Of a stretch of DNA of 64,000 nt, positions 1 through 7,811 are shown piece after piece. Position 1 is the stretch's first letter. Every line of letters starts with the position of its first letter. Source of the DNA: Candidatus Methylophosphatis haderslevensis (lineage in GTDB: Bacteria > Pseudomonadota > Gammaproteobacteria > Burkholderiales > Rhodocyclaceae); the NCBI GenBank assembly GCA_016711925.1, contig JADJSA010000007.1:124001-188000 (forward strand), read 5' to 3'. A program made the position numbers and the translations under genes. A model generated the notes under the pieces. It did not search any database. It was not told the DNA's origin and saw only the letters and a list, made by a program, of their open reading frames with translations.

Positions 1-399
1 GTCGATTGCATCAAGATCGACCGTTCCTTCGTGCGCGAGCTCGATGCGCGGTCAGACGATCGCGAGATCGCGCGGGCGATCGTCGGCCTCGCCCATGCGC
101 TTTCGGTCAAAACGGTTGCAGAGGGCGTCGAATCGCGCGGTCAGGCCGACTGGCTGACCGGCACCGGATGCGACGAGATGCAGGGCTTCGTGTTCGCACC
201 GCCGCTCGAGGCCAGCGACATGGTCCGGGTTCTGCGTCTGGGGGTTCTGCCGCCGGATTCGCCGTTCGCCAAGCCGATCTCAACCCAGGCGGCTGCCCGG
301 GAACCGGCCAGCGGCAATGGCGAAGACGAAGGGAACTCCTACGAGTTCCATTCCCAGGCGACGCTCGTTGCGCCTTCATCGTGGACTGCAGGCGCGTGA
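1..399 (+). CDS. EAL-domain c-di-GMP phosphodiesterase, C-terminal part (5' end outside window)
   Basis: The open frame runs in from base 1 and ends at TGA 397-399, giving 132 visible codons. The first residues read VDCIKIDRSFVREL, which matches the late EAL-domain block (xxKIDRSFV), followed by IVGLAHALSVKTVAEGVES and the CDEMQGFVFAPPL block that closes EAL domains. EAL domains hydrolyse cyclic di-GMP in the cytoplasm. The catalytic EAL motif itself, and any GGDEF or PAS module in front, lie outside the window, so activity cannot be judged. The last 50 residues are low-complexity and not part of the domain. The family call is firm; the full architecture is unknown. Confidence 0.88.
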   Translation, partial: VDCIKIDRSFVRELDARSDDREIARAIVGLAHALSVKTVAEGVESRGQADWLTGTGCDEMQGFVFAPPLEASDMVRVLRLGVLPPDSPFAKPISTQAAAREPASGNGEDEGNSYEFHSQATLVAPSSWTAGA

Positions 400-574
400 G
401 GTGCCGTCTGCCGCGGCCGGACCGCAATCGGTTGCCGCGTCCCTGACCGCAGGCTGCCGGGCGCCTCGCCGTTGCGTCCTCGACGACGGCCTGTGCGATC
501 ATTCGGCTTGAAGTCCGATCCGCCAACCTGTGGGCTTTGGCCGGGCACAGTGCAAACCGCTACCGCAAGGAACA

Positions 575-997
575 ATGATGAATGTTTCTCCCGCTCGAAC
601 CGGATTGCTGGCGCTGCTGCTGTTACTGACTGCGCCTGTGGCAAAAGCGCGTGACCCGGACGTAACGATGAAGCGGATGCAGACCGTCCTGACGGTATTG
701 AACCAGGAACTGACGGCGACCTACGACCAGATAAAAGCGCTCCAGGCGGCGCTTTCCGCCAACGACCGAAGTGCGCTGCATGTTCAGGGCCGGCCACCCG
801 GCGTAACGACCGAAGAGGAAGTCGCAGCGGAAAAGCGCAAGGCCACGGCGCGGGAGCAGGAGATTCAGTCGCAGATGGATGCGGCGTTCAAGCGCATCAA
901 GGACATCGAGGCGCAAAAACAGCCGATCCTGCAGCGCCTGCAGGAATACCTCGATGCCGAGGAGGAGGCCGAGTCGGCAAACACGCGATCGAAGTAG
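575..997 (+). CDS. Small exported coiled-coil protein of unknown function
   Basis: 140 aa. Two adjacent ATGs (575, 578) follow an AAGGAA ribosome site at 567-572; a longer in-frame start at 530 has no such site. Residues 1-25 form a signal peptide (hydrophobic stretch GLLALLLLLTAPVAKA). The mature part is charged and predicted helical: heptad-like stretches around residues 35-60 and 85-125 (EEEVAAEKRKATAREQEIQS, FKRIKDIEAQKQPILQRLQE) suggest a periplasmic coiled coil. I do not recognise a named family. It stands alone between the EAL gene and the TPR/GT41 gene. Confidence 0.7.
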   Translation: MMNVSPARTGLLALLLLLTAPVAKARDPDVTMKRMQTVLTVLNQELTATYDQIKALQAALSANDRSALHVQGRPPGVTTEEEVAAEKRKATAREQEIQSQMDAAFKRIKDIEAQKQPILQRLQEYLDAEEEAESANTRSK

Positions 998-1222
998 TTG
1001 GGCGCCCGATGCAAACAGCCCGATTGATCGGGCAGTCGTGGGACTGGACCGCGATTAGACAATAGACGGGTGTTGCGGCAAGCCCGGCCAGACATCGATG
1101 AAGTGTGATGCCTCCAGTCGTCGGGCAAACAATGTACGTGGGACTGCGCGGCGGGTTCGAGCGGCGCCAGACAGCGGCTGGCGACGCGCGGATCGCAAGT
1201 CCGGGGCTGCGCGAGGAAGAAG

Positions 1223-3541
1223 ATGGCAGATATCGCATCCATGATCGACCAGGCGGATCGACTGTGCCAGACACAGCGTTTCGGTGAGGCCGACCGCCTC
1301 TATGCGGATGTTCTGAAAATCGATCCGCTCCACACCGGCGCGCTGTTTCAGCGAGCGAGGCTGGCGGTCGGCGAGGGCCGTCTGGCGGATGCCAGGGCGC
1401 TGCTGGAGGCGGTCCTGGCAATCGAGCCGAACCATGCGCCGGCCTGCCAGGGGCTGGCAGTAGTCAGCCAGCGCAGCGGAGATCTTGCGCAGGCGGGCGT
1501 CTGGTATGCGCGCATCGAGCAGATCCAACCCGCGGACGCCGCTGCCGCCTACAATTCTGCCGTCATTCAGCAGCAACTCGGACAACTGGAACGTGCGGAG
1601 TCCAGCCTGCGCCGGGCGATCGCGCTCGACGCGCAGTTCGCACATGCCAGCAACAATCTCGGAAACCTGCTGTTGCAACAAGCCCGCTACGCCGAGGCCG
1701 AGGCCGCCTACCGCCAGGCGGTGATCGCAGCACCCGATCTGGTCGAGGGCCACTACAATCTTGGCCTGGTGTTGCAGAAGCTCGCTCGTTCCGACGAGGC
1801 CGAGCGGGTATTCCGGCTTGCGCATCAACTCAAACCGGACGATCCCGCCACGCTGTTTGACCTCGGCAGCCTCAGTCAGGACAGGAACGACCTCGAGCAG
1901 GCCGTGCTTTGGTATCGCCGGGCGCTCGCCGTCGCGCCCGGCATGATCGACGCGCATTTCAATCTCGGTACCGCGCTGCGCGACCAGCGGCATCTCGAGC
2001 CGGCGCTGACCGCGTTTAGGCAGGCGCTCGCGCTCGGTCTGGCTGGTGGCGGCCTGGCGCGCTTTGCGCAGATCCCGCCGCCGCTTTCAGGTGCTTACTT
2101 CGAGATCGCCGGCCTGTTGCGGCAAATGGACGACATCGAAGGCTGGATAGCGCACTACAATGCCTGCCCGGTCGAGCTGCGGGGCGACCTGCGCCACCCG
2201 CACTACGCGTTTGGCATTGCGATGCACATTGGCGATCCGTGGCGCGCCGAGCAGGAACTGGCGCGGCTGTTGCCCAGCGTGGAGCAGATCGCCGAGTTCG
2301 GCACGCTCGCCCGGCTGCTGCCGATGCTGCAGTATCTCGATCTGCCGCAGCGCGATCTGCTGCGCTTCTATCGCCGCTTCGACCAGCTTGCCGAGCAGTG
2401 GACCCGGGGCCTGCGGCTCGCGCCCGATCCGGGAAGCCGCGAAGGGCGGCGCGTCCGCATCGGCTATCTGTCGCCCGATTTCAAGGTCCACGTGATGGGC
2501 CTGTTGATGTTCGAGGTGATATCCCGTCACGACCGTGAGCGTTTCGAGATCTTTCTCTATTCGCTCAACGACAAGGAAGACGTGCTGACCGAGCGCTTTC
2601 GCGCCGCCTGCGACCATTTCGTTCGGCTCGATCAGCCGACCTCCGAAGACAGTGCCAGACGGATTGCCGTCGACCGGCTGGATCTGCTGGTCGATCTCGG
2701 CGGACACATGGCCGGGTCGCGCCCGCTGATCCTGGCCTACAAGCCGGCAGCGGTGCAGATCACCCATCTCGGATACCACGGATCGCTCGGTCTGGACAGC
2801 GTGGATTTCAAGATCACCGACCGTTTCGCCGATCCGCCGGGCAACGCGCGGTTCCTGATCGAGCGGTTGTTGCCGATGAACGGCTGCCTGATGCCGTTCC
2901 TGCGCCGGACGCCGGCTGCGCCCCCGCTCTCGCGGGCCGATCTGGGCATCGCCGACGACCGGATCGTGTTCGGGGTCTTCGTCAATGTTCTCAAGCTCAG
3001 CCCGCGCTGCGTGGCGGCCTGGCGCGCGATACTCGAGCGGGTGGATCGCGCCGTGCTGGCTTTCTCGCCGCACTATCGCTGGGCGCGCGAGGCGACGGTC
3101 AACTGCATGGCACGGGCCGGCATACCGCGCGAGAAACTGGTCTTCATCGCGTCCGGCGACGAACGCGATTTCGGTCGCTGGCGCTACCGGCTGGTCGATA
3201 TTGTGCTCGATACCTTCCCCTACACTGGCGGCGATACGACGGTAGCGGCGCTCGACATGGGGATCCCGGTGGTCACGCTGCGCGGCGAGCGGCAGAGCGA
3301 GCGTGTGAGCTACAGCATCCTGAAGAACCTGGGTATCGATGGCACGGTGGCGGGAAGCGACGCCGAGTACGTCGACATCGCGTGCCGGCTGGCGGACCAA
3401 CCCGGCCTGCGCGCCGCCGCCGCGGCGCAGATTCGACACGGATTGGAACACTCCAACGTCAGCGACATGGCCGCCTATGCGCGCAATCTCGAACAGGCGT
3501 TTGTCGATGCAATCGTCCTGGCGCCGACGCAATCGGGATGA
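1223..3541 (+). CDS. TPR-repeat protein with C-terminal GT41 (O-GlcNAc transferase-like, SPINDLY-type) domain
   Basis: 772 aa, starting at ATG 1223 behind GAGGAAGA. Residues 5 to about 290 contain successive tetratricopeptide repeats (for example ASNNLGNLLLQQARYAEAEA and VEGHYNLGLVLQKLARSDEA). From about residue 411 the sequence RVRIGYLSPDFKVH opens a GT41 catalytic domain, continuing through LLVDLGGHMAGSRP, AAVQITHLGYHGSLGLDSVD, VFGVFVNVLKLSPR and DIVLDTFPYTGGDTTVAALD, all typical of bacterial OGT/SPINDLY homologues. Family members transfer a sugar from a nucleotide sugar to Ser/Thr of proteins. The bacterial targets are mostly unknown and none is implied here. The stop overlaps the start of the NosR-like gene (ATGA), suggesting translational coupling. 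Confidence 0.85.
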   Translation: MADIASMIDQADRLCQTQRFGEADRLYADVLKIDPLHTGALFQRARLAVGEGRLADARALLEAVLAIEPNHAPACQGLAVVSQRSGDLAQAGVWYARIEQIQPADAAAAYNSAVIQQQLGQLERAESSLRRAIALDAQFAHASNNLGNLLLQQARYAEAEAAYRQAVIAAPDLVEGHYNLGLVLQKLARSDEAERVFRLAHQLKPDDPATLFDLGSLSQDRNDLEQAVLWYRRALAVAPGMIDAHFNLGTALRDQRHLEPALTAFRQALALGLAGGGLARFAQIPPPLSGAYFEIAGLLRQMDDIEGWIAHYNACPVELRGDLRHPHYAFGIAMHIGDPWRAEQELARLLPSVEQIAEFGTLARLLPMLQYLDLPQRDLLRFYRRFDQLAEQWTRGLRLAPDPGSREGRRVRIGYLSPDFKVHVMGLLMFEVISRHDRERFEIFLYSLNDKEDVLTERFRAACDHFVRLDQPTSEDSARRIAVDRLDLLVDLGGHMAGSRPLILAYKPAAVQITHLGYHGSLGLDSVDFKITDRFADPPGNARFLIERLLPMNGCLMPFLRRTPAAPPLSRADLGIADDRIVFGVFVNVLKLSPRCVAAWRAILERVDRAVLAFSPHYRWAREATVNCMARAGIPREKLVFIASGDERDFGRWRYRLVDIVLDTFPYTGGDTTVAALDMGIPVVTLRGERQSERVSYSILKNLGIDGTVAGSDAEYVDIACRLADQPGLRAAAAAQIRHGLEHSNVSDMAAYARNLEQAFVDAIVLAPTQSG

Positions 3542-5718
3542 GCGCGCGCTTCGATTTCGGCGTTTTCCGGCTGCTGCTGTCGCCAATACTGCTCGCGTTT
3601 CCGCTGGTTTGTATCGCCGGCGAGTTGACGCAGGCAGACCTGTCGCGCCGCTTCCAGCCGCCGTTGCATGTTCAGCCGAAGCTTGCCGACGTGCCCGCCT
3701 GGCCCCTCACCAGCGAACTCGAACCGGATGCCGGGCCGATCGGCTACGCGTTCGAATCGATCGATCTCGCGCCGATCCCCGGCTTCGAGGGCACGCCGAT
3801 GAACCTGCTGGTGGCGGTCGACCGCAAGGGCGCGTTCATCGATGTCGAGGTGCTGCGCCAGCATGAGCCGGTATTCCTGAGCGGGCTGGGCGAAGTGCCG
3901 CTGAAGGAATTCGTGCGCCAGTACGCGGGCAAAAATCTGCGCCAGGAAATCACCGTCTCATCGATCTATGGCAGCACGCGCAGCGCCGGCGGCGGCAATC
4001 GGGTGGTGCTCGATGGCGTGACCAAGGCCACCGCCTCTGTGCGCATCGTCAATCAGTCGGTGCTTGCGGCGGCATTTGCAGTGGCGCGCGCCAAACTCGG
4101 CTTCACCGATCCGGGCGCCCGCGGTCCCGCCGCCCAGGCACGCGCCGATGTCTTTGAACCGCTCGATTTCGCCGGCTTGCAGGCGCGCGGCCTGATCGGC
4201 CACTTGCGCCTGGCCAATGCCGAAGCGGAGCGCCTGTTCGCCGGCACCGACGGTGCCGAGGTGGATGAAGAAGGCCTCGCCCATCCGCAGGACGCGCTGG
4301 TCGATCTGTACGTCGGCTATCTCAACGCCCCGACCATCGGCCGCGCGCTGTTGGGCGATGCGCACTACGCCGATCTGATGCAGCGCCTGGAACCCGGCCA
4401 GCATGTGCTGTGGGTCGGCACCAGCGGGCGTTACGCGATGCTCGACGAGGCTTTCGTGCCGGGCACCCAGCCGCAGCGTCTGGCACTGGCGCAGAACGAT
4501 CTGCCGGTCGAATTGCGCGACATGCCTTTCGACTTGACGCCGCCGGCCGGCGCCCCGCAATTCAATGCGCTGCGGGTGTTCCGCGTCTATGCGCAAGCCG
4601 GCCTCGATCCGGCGCGGCCGATGCAGGTCGGGCTCACCATCACCCGCGCCAAGGGCATGATGCTGCCGCGCATCACACACAAGACCGCCACGCTTGACTA
4701 CGCGCCGCCGGCCGCGCTGTTCGTCTATCCGCCGAAGCCGTTGCCGGAATGGCTGCTCGCCTGGCATGGCCGCTGGCCCGATCTCGCGCTGATCGCCCTG
4801 GCGCTGATACTGCTTTCGGTCGTGCTATCGCGGCCGAAATGGATCGCGCGCGATGCGAAACGCCTGCAAACATTCCGCATCGCTTTTCTGGCCTTCACGC
4901 TGATCTATATCGGCTGGCAAGCGCAGGGTCAGTTGTCGATCGTGCAGATCACCGGCGCGGTCAAGTCGCTCGCGGCCGGGCAGGGGCTGGCGAGCTTTCT
5001 CTACGACCCGGTGTCGCTGTTGCTGATCGCGTTCACGCTCGTCACGTTCCTCGTGTGGGGGCGCGGCACCTTCTGCGGCTGGCTGTGTCCCTTCGGCGCC
5101 ATGCAGGAGTTCGTTGCCTTAGCGGCAAAGTGGCTGCGCGTGCCGCAATGGCGGTTGCCCGCGGCGCTCGCGCGTGCGCTGGACCGCGGGCGCTACGCGA
5201 TTCTCGCCGCGCTGGTGCTGGCAGCGGCATTGGCGCCGCGGCTCGCCGAATCGATGGTCGAGATCGAACCGTTCAAGACTGCGATCACTGTCAACTTCGA
5301 TCGCATTTGGACCTTTGTCGCCTACGCTGTCGCCATGCTGCTGGCCGGCGCCTTCGTCTACAAGTTCTTCTGTCGCTATTTGTGCCCGCTGGGCGCGGTG
5401 ATGGTGCTGGGCGGCAAGCTGCGCCGCTTCGACTGGCTCGCGCGGCGGCTCGAATGCGGTCAGCCATGCCAGTCCTGTCGCCACCGCTGCGAGTACGATG
5501 CGATCGAGCGCAGCGGCGCGATCCGCTATGACGATTGCTTCCAGTGTCTCGATTGCGTCGGCATCTACCACGATCCGCAACGCTGTGCGCCGGTGCTGCT
5601 GTACCGCAGGAAGGGCCGCATCGTGACGCCCAACGGTGCGCCCCTGGCGCCGGACGAACTGCCGCTGGCGGCTCAGGTTTCGTGCGACTCGAGCGCAAAG
5701 CCGGCACCCTCGTCATGA
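3538..5718 (+). CDS. NosR/NirI-family FMN-binding, polytopic iron-sulfur protein
   Basis: 726 aa; ATG 3538 overlaps the upstream stop. A signal peptide covers residues 1-28. A periplasmic FMN-binding domain spans about 80-190 and ends in DGVTKATAS, the position where related proteins attach FMN covalently through Thr. Several membrane segments follow from about residue 411. Polyferredoxin motifs CGWLCPFGAMQE (near 513) and CRYLCPLGAV (near 612) precede two cysteine clusters, CGQPCQSCRHRC (near 640) and CFQCLDC (near 667). This is the NosR layout; NosR is needed for nitrous-oxide reductase expression and electron supply. No nosZ, nosD or nosF is nearby, so this may be a paralogue used elsewhere. 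Its 3' end overlaps the convergent rlmJ by 46 bp. Confidence 0.85.
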   Translation: MSARFDFGVFRLLLSPILLAFPLVCIAGELTQADLSRRFQPPLHVQPKLADVPAWPLTSELEPDAGPIGYAFESIDLAPIPGFEGTPMNLLVAVDRKGAFIDVEVLRQHEPVFLSGLGEVPLKEFVRQYAGKNLRQEITVSSIYGSTRSAGGGNRVVLDGVTKATASVRIVNQSVLAAAFAVARAKLGFTDPGARGPAAQARADVFEPLDFAGLQARGLIGHLRLANAEAERLFAGTDGAEVDEEGLAHPQDALVDLYVGYLNAPTIGRALLGDAHYADLMQRLEPGQHVLWVGTSGRYAMLDEAFVPGTQPQRLALAQNDLPVELRDMPFDLTPPAGAPQFNALRVFRVYAQAGLDPARPMQVGLTITRAKGMMLPRITHKTATLDYAPPAALFVYPPKPLPEWLLAWHGRWPDLALIALALILLSVVLSRPKWIARDAKRLQTFRIAFLAFTLIYIGWQAQGQLSIVQITGAVKSLAAGQGLASFLYDPVSLLLIAFTLVTFLVWGRGTFCGWLCPFGAMQEFVALAAKWLRVPQWRLPAALARALDRGRYAILAALVLAAALAPRLAESMVEIEPFKTAITVNFDRIWTFVAYAVAMLLAGAFVYKFFCRYLCPLGAVMVLGGKLRRFDWLARRLECGQPCQSCRHRCEYDAIERSGAIRYDDCFQCLDCVGIYHDPQRCAPVLLYRRKGRIVTPNGAPLAPDELPLAAQVSCDSSAKPAPSS

Positions 5719-6518
5719 GCCATTGACCGGGCGAGCCACGGCAACACTTCCTGCAGTGTCGCGCGCAAAGTGAAGGGCGGATTGATGATGAACATGCCGC
5801 TGCCATGCATGCCGAAGCCGTCGCTCGCCGGCGCCTTCACCCGCAGGCTCGCGTCGAGCCAGTTCTTCGGCTGCAGCAGCCGCAGCTTGCCCGGCAGCTT
5901 TTGCGCTTCCGGGCGGGGCAACAGCGGATACCACAGCGCATAGACGCCGCCGGGAAAGCGCGTCAGCGCATCGCGCAGGCTTTGCACCACATGCTGGTAA
6001 TCGGTCTTGACTTCGTAGGATGGATCAATCAGTGTCAGCGCGCGCCGTGGCGGCGGCGGCAACAGCGCTTTCAGCCCGGCCAGCCCGTCCCCGTGCTGGA
6101 TCAGCACCCGCCTGGCGAAATCGGCGAGATTGCGCGCCAGCAGATCGCAGTCGGTCGGATGCAGTTCGAACAGGCGCAGGCGGTCGGACTCGCGCATCGC
6201 CGCCAGCGCCACGCGCGGCGAGCCCGGATAGTGGCGCAGTGCGCCGTCCGGGTTGGCGGCGCGAATCAGGTCGACATAATCCTTCACCGCTGCGGGCAGG
6301 TCGTCGCGTTGCCACAGGCGGGCGATGCCGTCCTTGAATTCCGCCACCTGCGTCGCGTAGCCCTTGGTCAGCGAATAGGCGCCGGCGCCGGCGTGGGTGT
6401 CGATGAACCAGTAGGGCTTGTCCTTCTGGTTCAGGTAGCGCAGCAACTGCAGCAGCACGATGTGCTTGAAGACATCGGCGTGGTTGCCGGCGTGAAAGGC
6501 GTGGCGGTAACTCAACAT
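5673..6518 (-). CDS. rlmJ: 23S rRNA (adenine-2030-N6)-methyltransferase RlmJ
   Basis: 281 aa, the usual size. It opens with MLSYRHAFHAGNHADVFKH, the highly conserved RlmJ N-terminus, which fixes the start at 6518 although the frame is open further upstream. WFIDTHAGAGAYSL is the SAM-binding loop region and LTLIDPSYEVKTDY (near residue 164) is motif IV (DPPYE in most relatives, DPSYE here). The enzyme methylates A2030 of 23S rRNA in the cytoplasm. It is divergent from the flavoprotein gene (45 bp to that gene's start) and convergent with the NosR-like gene, with overlapping 3' ends. Confidence 0.95.
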   Translation of the reverse strand: MLSYRHAFHAGNHADVFKHIVLLQLLRYLNQKDKPYWFIDTHAGAGAYSLTKGYATQVAEFKDGIARLWQRDDLPAAVKDYVDLIRAANPDGALRHYPGSPRVALAAMRESDRLRLFELHPTDCDLLARNLADFARRVLIQHGDGLAGLKALLPPPPRRALTLIDPSYEVKTDYQHVVQSLRDALTRFPGGVYALWYPLLPRPEAQKLPGKLRLLQPKNWLDASLRVKAPASDGFGMHGSGMFIINPPFTLRATLQEVLPWLARSMAHDEGAGFALESHET

Positions 6519-6563
6519 GGTCGGGCGCGTCGATGAGAAGCCGGCAGTGTAGTGGATCGCGCT

Positions 6564-7811
6564 ATGATCCGCGCCTTTGGTGCCCGGGTTGAAGCAGTGG
6601 ATTTCGACGTCATTGTCATTGGCGCTGGCGCAGCCGGCATGATGTGCGCCGCGCGTGCCGGCCAGCGCGGCCGCCGCGTGCTGCTGGTGGACCATGCGCA
6701 AAGGCACGCCGAGAAGATTCGCATTTCCGGCGGCGGCCGCTGCAACTTCACCAATCTGGATTGCCGGCCCGAGGCGTTCCTGTCGAAGAACCCGCATTTC
6801 TGCCGCTCCGCCCTGGCGCGCTACACGCCGCGCGATTTCATCGAACTGGTCCAGCGTCATCGCATCGCCTACCACGAGAAGACGCTCGGCCAGTTGTTCT
6901 GCGACGACAGCGCGCTGCAGATCATCGCGATGTTGAAACTGGAATGCGAGCGCGGCCAGGTGCGCTGGGCGATGCCGGCCAGCGTCGAGCGCGTCGCGCC
7001 TTGCGACGGAGAAGATGGTGCGCGCTTCGCCGTCGCTACCTCGCAGGGCAGCTTTCGCTGCGCGTCGCTGGTCATCGCCAGCGGGGGCCTGTCGATTCCG
7101 AAGATCGGCGCGAGTCCGTTCGGCTATCGCCTTGCCGAGCAGTTCGGGCTGGCCGTGGTGGCGCCGAAGCCGGCGCTGGTGCCGCTGGCGGCCGATCCGG
7201 AATTCCTCGCGCGGTTCGGCGGCCTGTCGGGTGCGTCGTTCGATGCCGTTACTGCCGTTGCCGCGCCGGACAAGAACGCACGCAAGTCGCCGCGCTTTCG
7301 CGAATCGGTGCTGCTCACGCATCGCGGCCTGTCGGGGCCGGCGATCCTGCAGATTTCTTCGTACTGGCAGCAGGCGGGCGGGCGCGGGGCGATCGAAATC
7401 GATCTGCTACCCGACTTGAATGCGCAGCAATGGCTGGATAGCCATAGGCTGGAAGCCGCATGGATAGGCGATCTCCTGGCAGGCAGGCTGCCAAGGCGCG
7501 TGGCGCTTGCCTTTGCGGCTGCCCATGGCTGGGATCGGCCACTGGCGCAGCTTTCCAACAAGGTGGTCGGAGAAATCGCGGCCACGCTCGGGCACTGGCG
7601 CATCCAGCCGTCGGGCACCCTGGGCTTCGACAAGGCCGAGGTCACGCTGGGTGGGGTCGATACCGATGGCCTGTCTCAGCAGACGATGGAGGCGAAGTCG
7701 GCGCCCGGCCTCTACTTCATCGGCGAGGTGGTGGACGTCACCGGCTGGCTCGGCGGCTACAACTTCCAGTGGGCGTGGTCGTCGGCCGTGGCGGCGGCCG
7801 AGGCGCTCTGA
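6564..7811 (+). CDS. YhiN/HI0933-family FAD-binding protein
   Basis: About 415 aa from ATG 6564; ATG 6552 and GTG 6597 are alternatives. The dinucleotide-binding loop DVIVIGAGAAGMMCAARAG lies near the N-terminus, followed by KIRISGGGRCNFTN, a hallmark of the HI0933-like flavoprotein family. The C-terminus GLYFIGEVVDVTGWLGGYN is the second FAD-contact block. Members are often annotated as aminoacetone-oxidase-like or NAD(P)/FAD-dependent oxidoreductases, but the physiological reaction is unsettled. Codons around 7451-7500 (encoding LEAAWIGDLLAGRLPR) coincide with a half-copy of the dispersed palindromic repeat found elsewhere in this window, kept in frame. Confidence 0.85.
   Translation: MIRAFGARVEAVDFDVIVIGAGAAGMMCAARAGQRGRRVLLVDHAQRHAEKIRISGGGRCNFTNLDCRPEAFLSKNPHFCRSALARYTPRDFIELVQRHRIAYHEKTLGQLFCDDSALQIIAMLKLECERGQVRWAMPASVERVAPCDGEDGARFAVATSQGSFRCASLVIASGGLSIPKIGASPFGYRLAEQFGLAVVAPKPALVPLAADPEFLARFGGLSGASFDAVTAVAAPDKNARKSPRFRESVLLTHRGLSGPAILQISSYWQQAGGRGAIEIDLLPDLNAQQWLDSHRLEAAWIGDLLAGRLPRRVALAFAAAHGWDRPLAQLSNKVVGEIAATLGHWRIQPSGTLGFDKAEVTLGGVDTDGLSQQTMEAKSAPGLYFIGEVVDVTGWLGGYNFQWAWSSAVAAAEAL
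7451..7500. repeat. Half-copy of the dispersed palindromic repeat, inside a coding sequence
   Basis: The 20 bases beginning at 7451 (GGAAGCCGCATGGATAGGCG) are identical to the left arm of the full element at 39657, and are followed by ATCTCCTGGCAGGCAGG. The repeat sits in frame within the YhiN-like gene and adds no stop. All other copies in this window are intergenic. It is called by eye from sequence identity. Confidence 0.75.

Noticed and set aside
1019..1040. Inverted repeat GCCCGAT/ATCGGGC as terminator of the small coiled-coil gene
   Set aside because: The loop is only 2 nt and no T-run follows on either strand.
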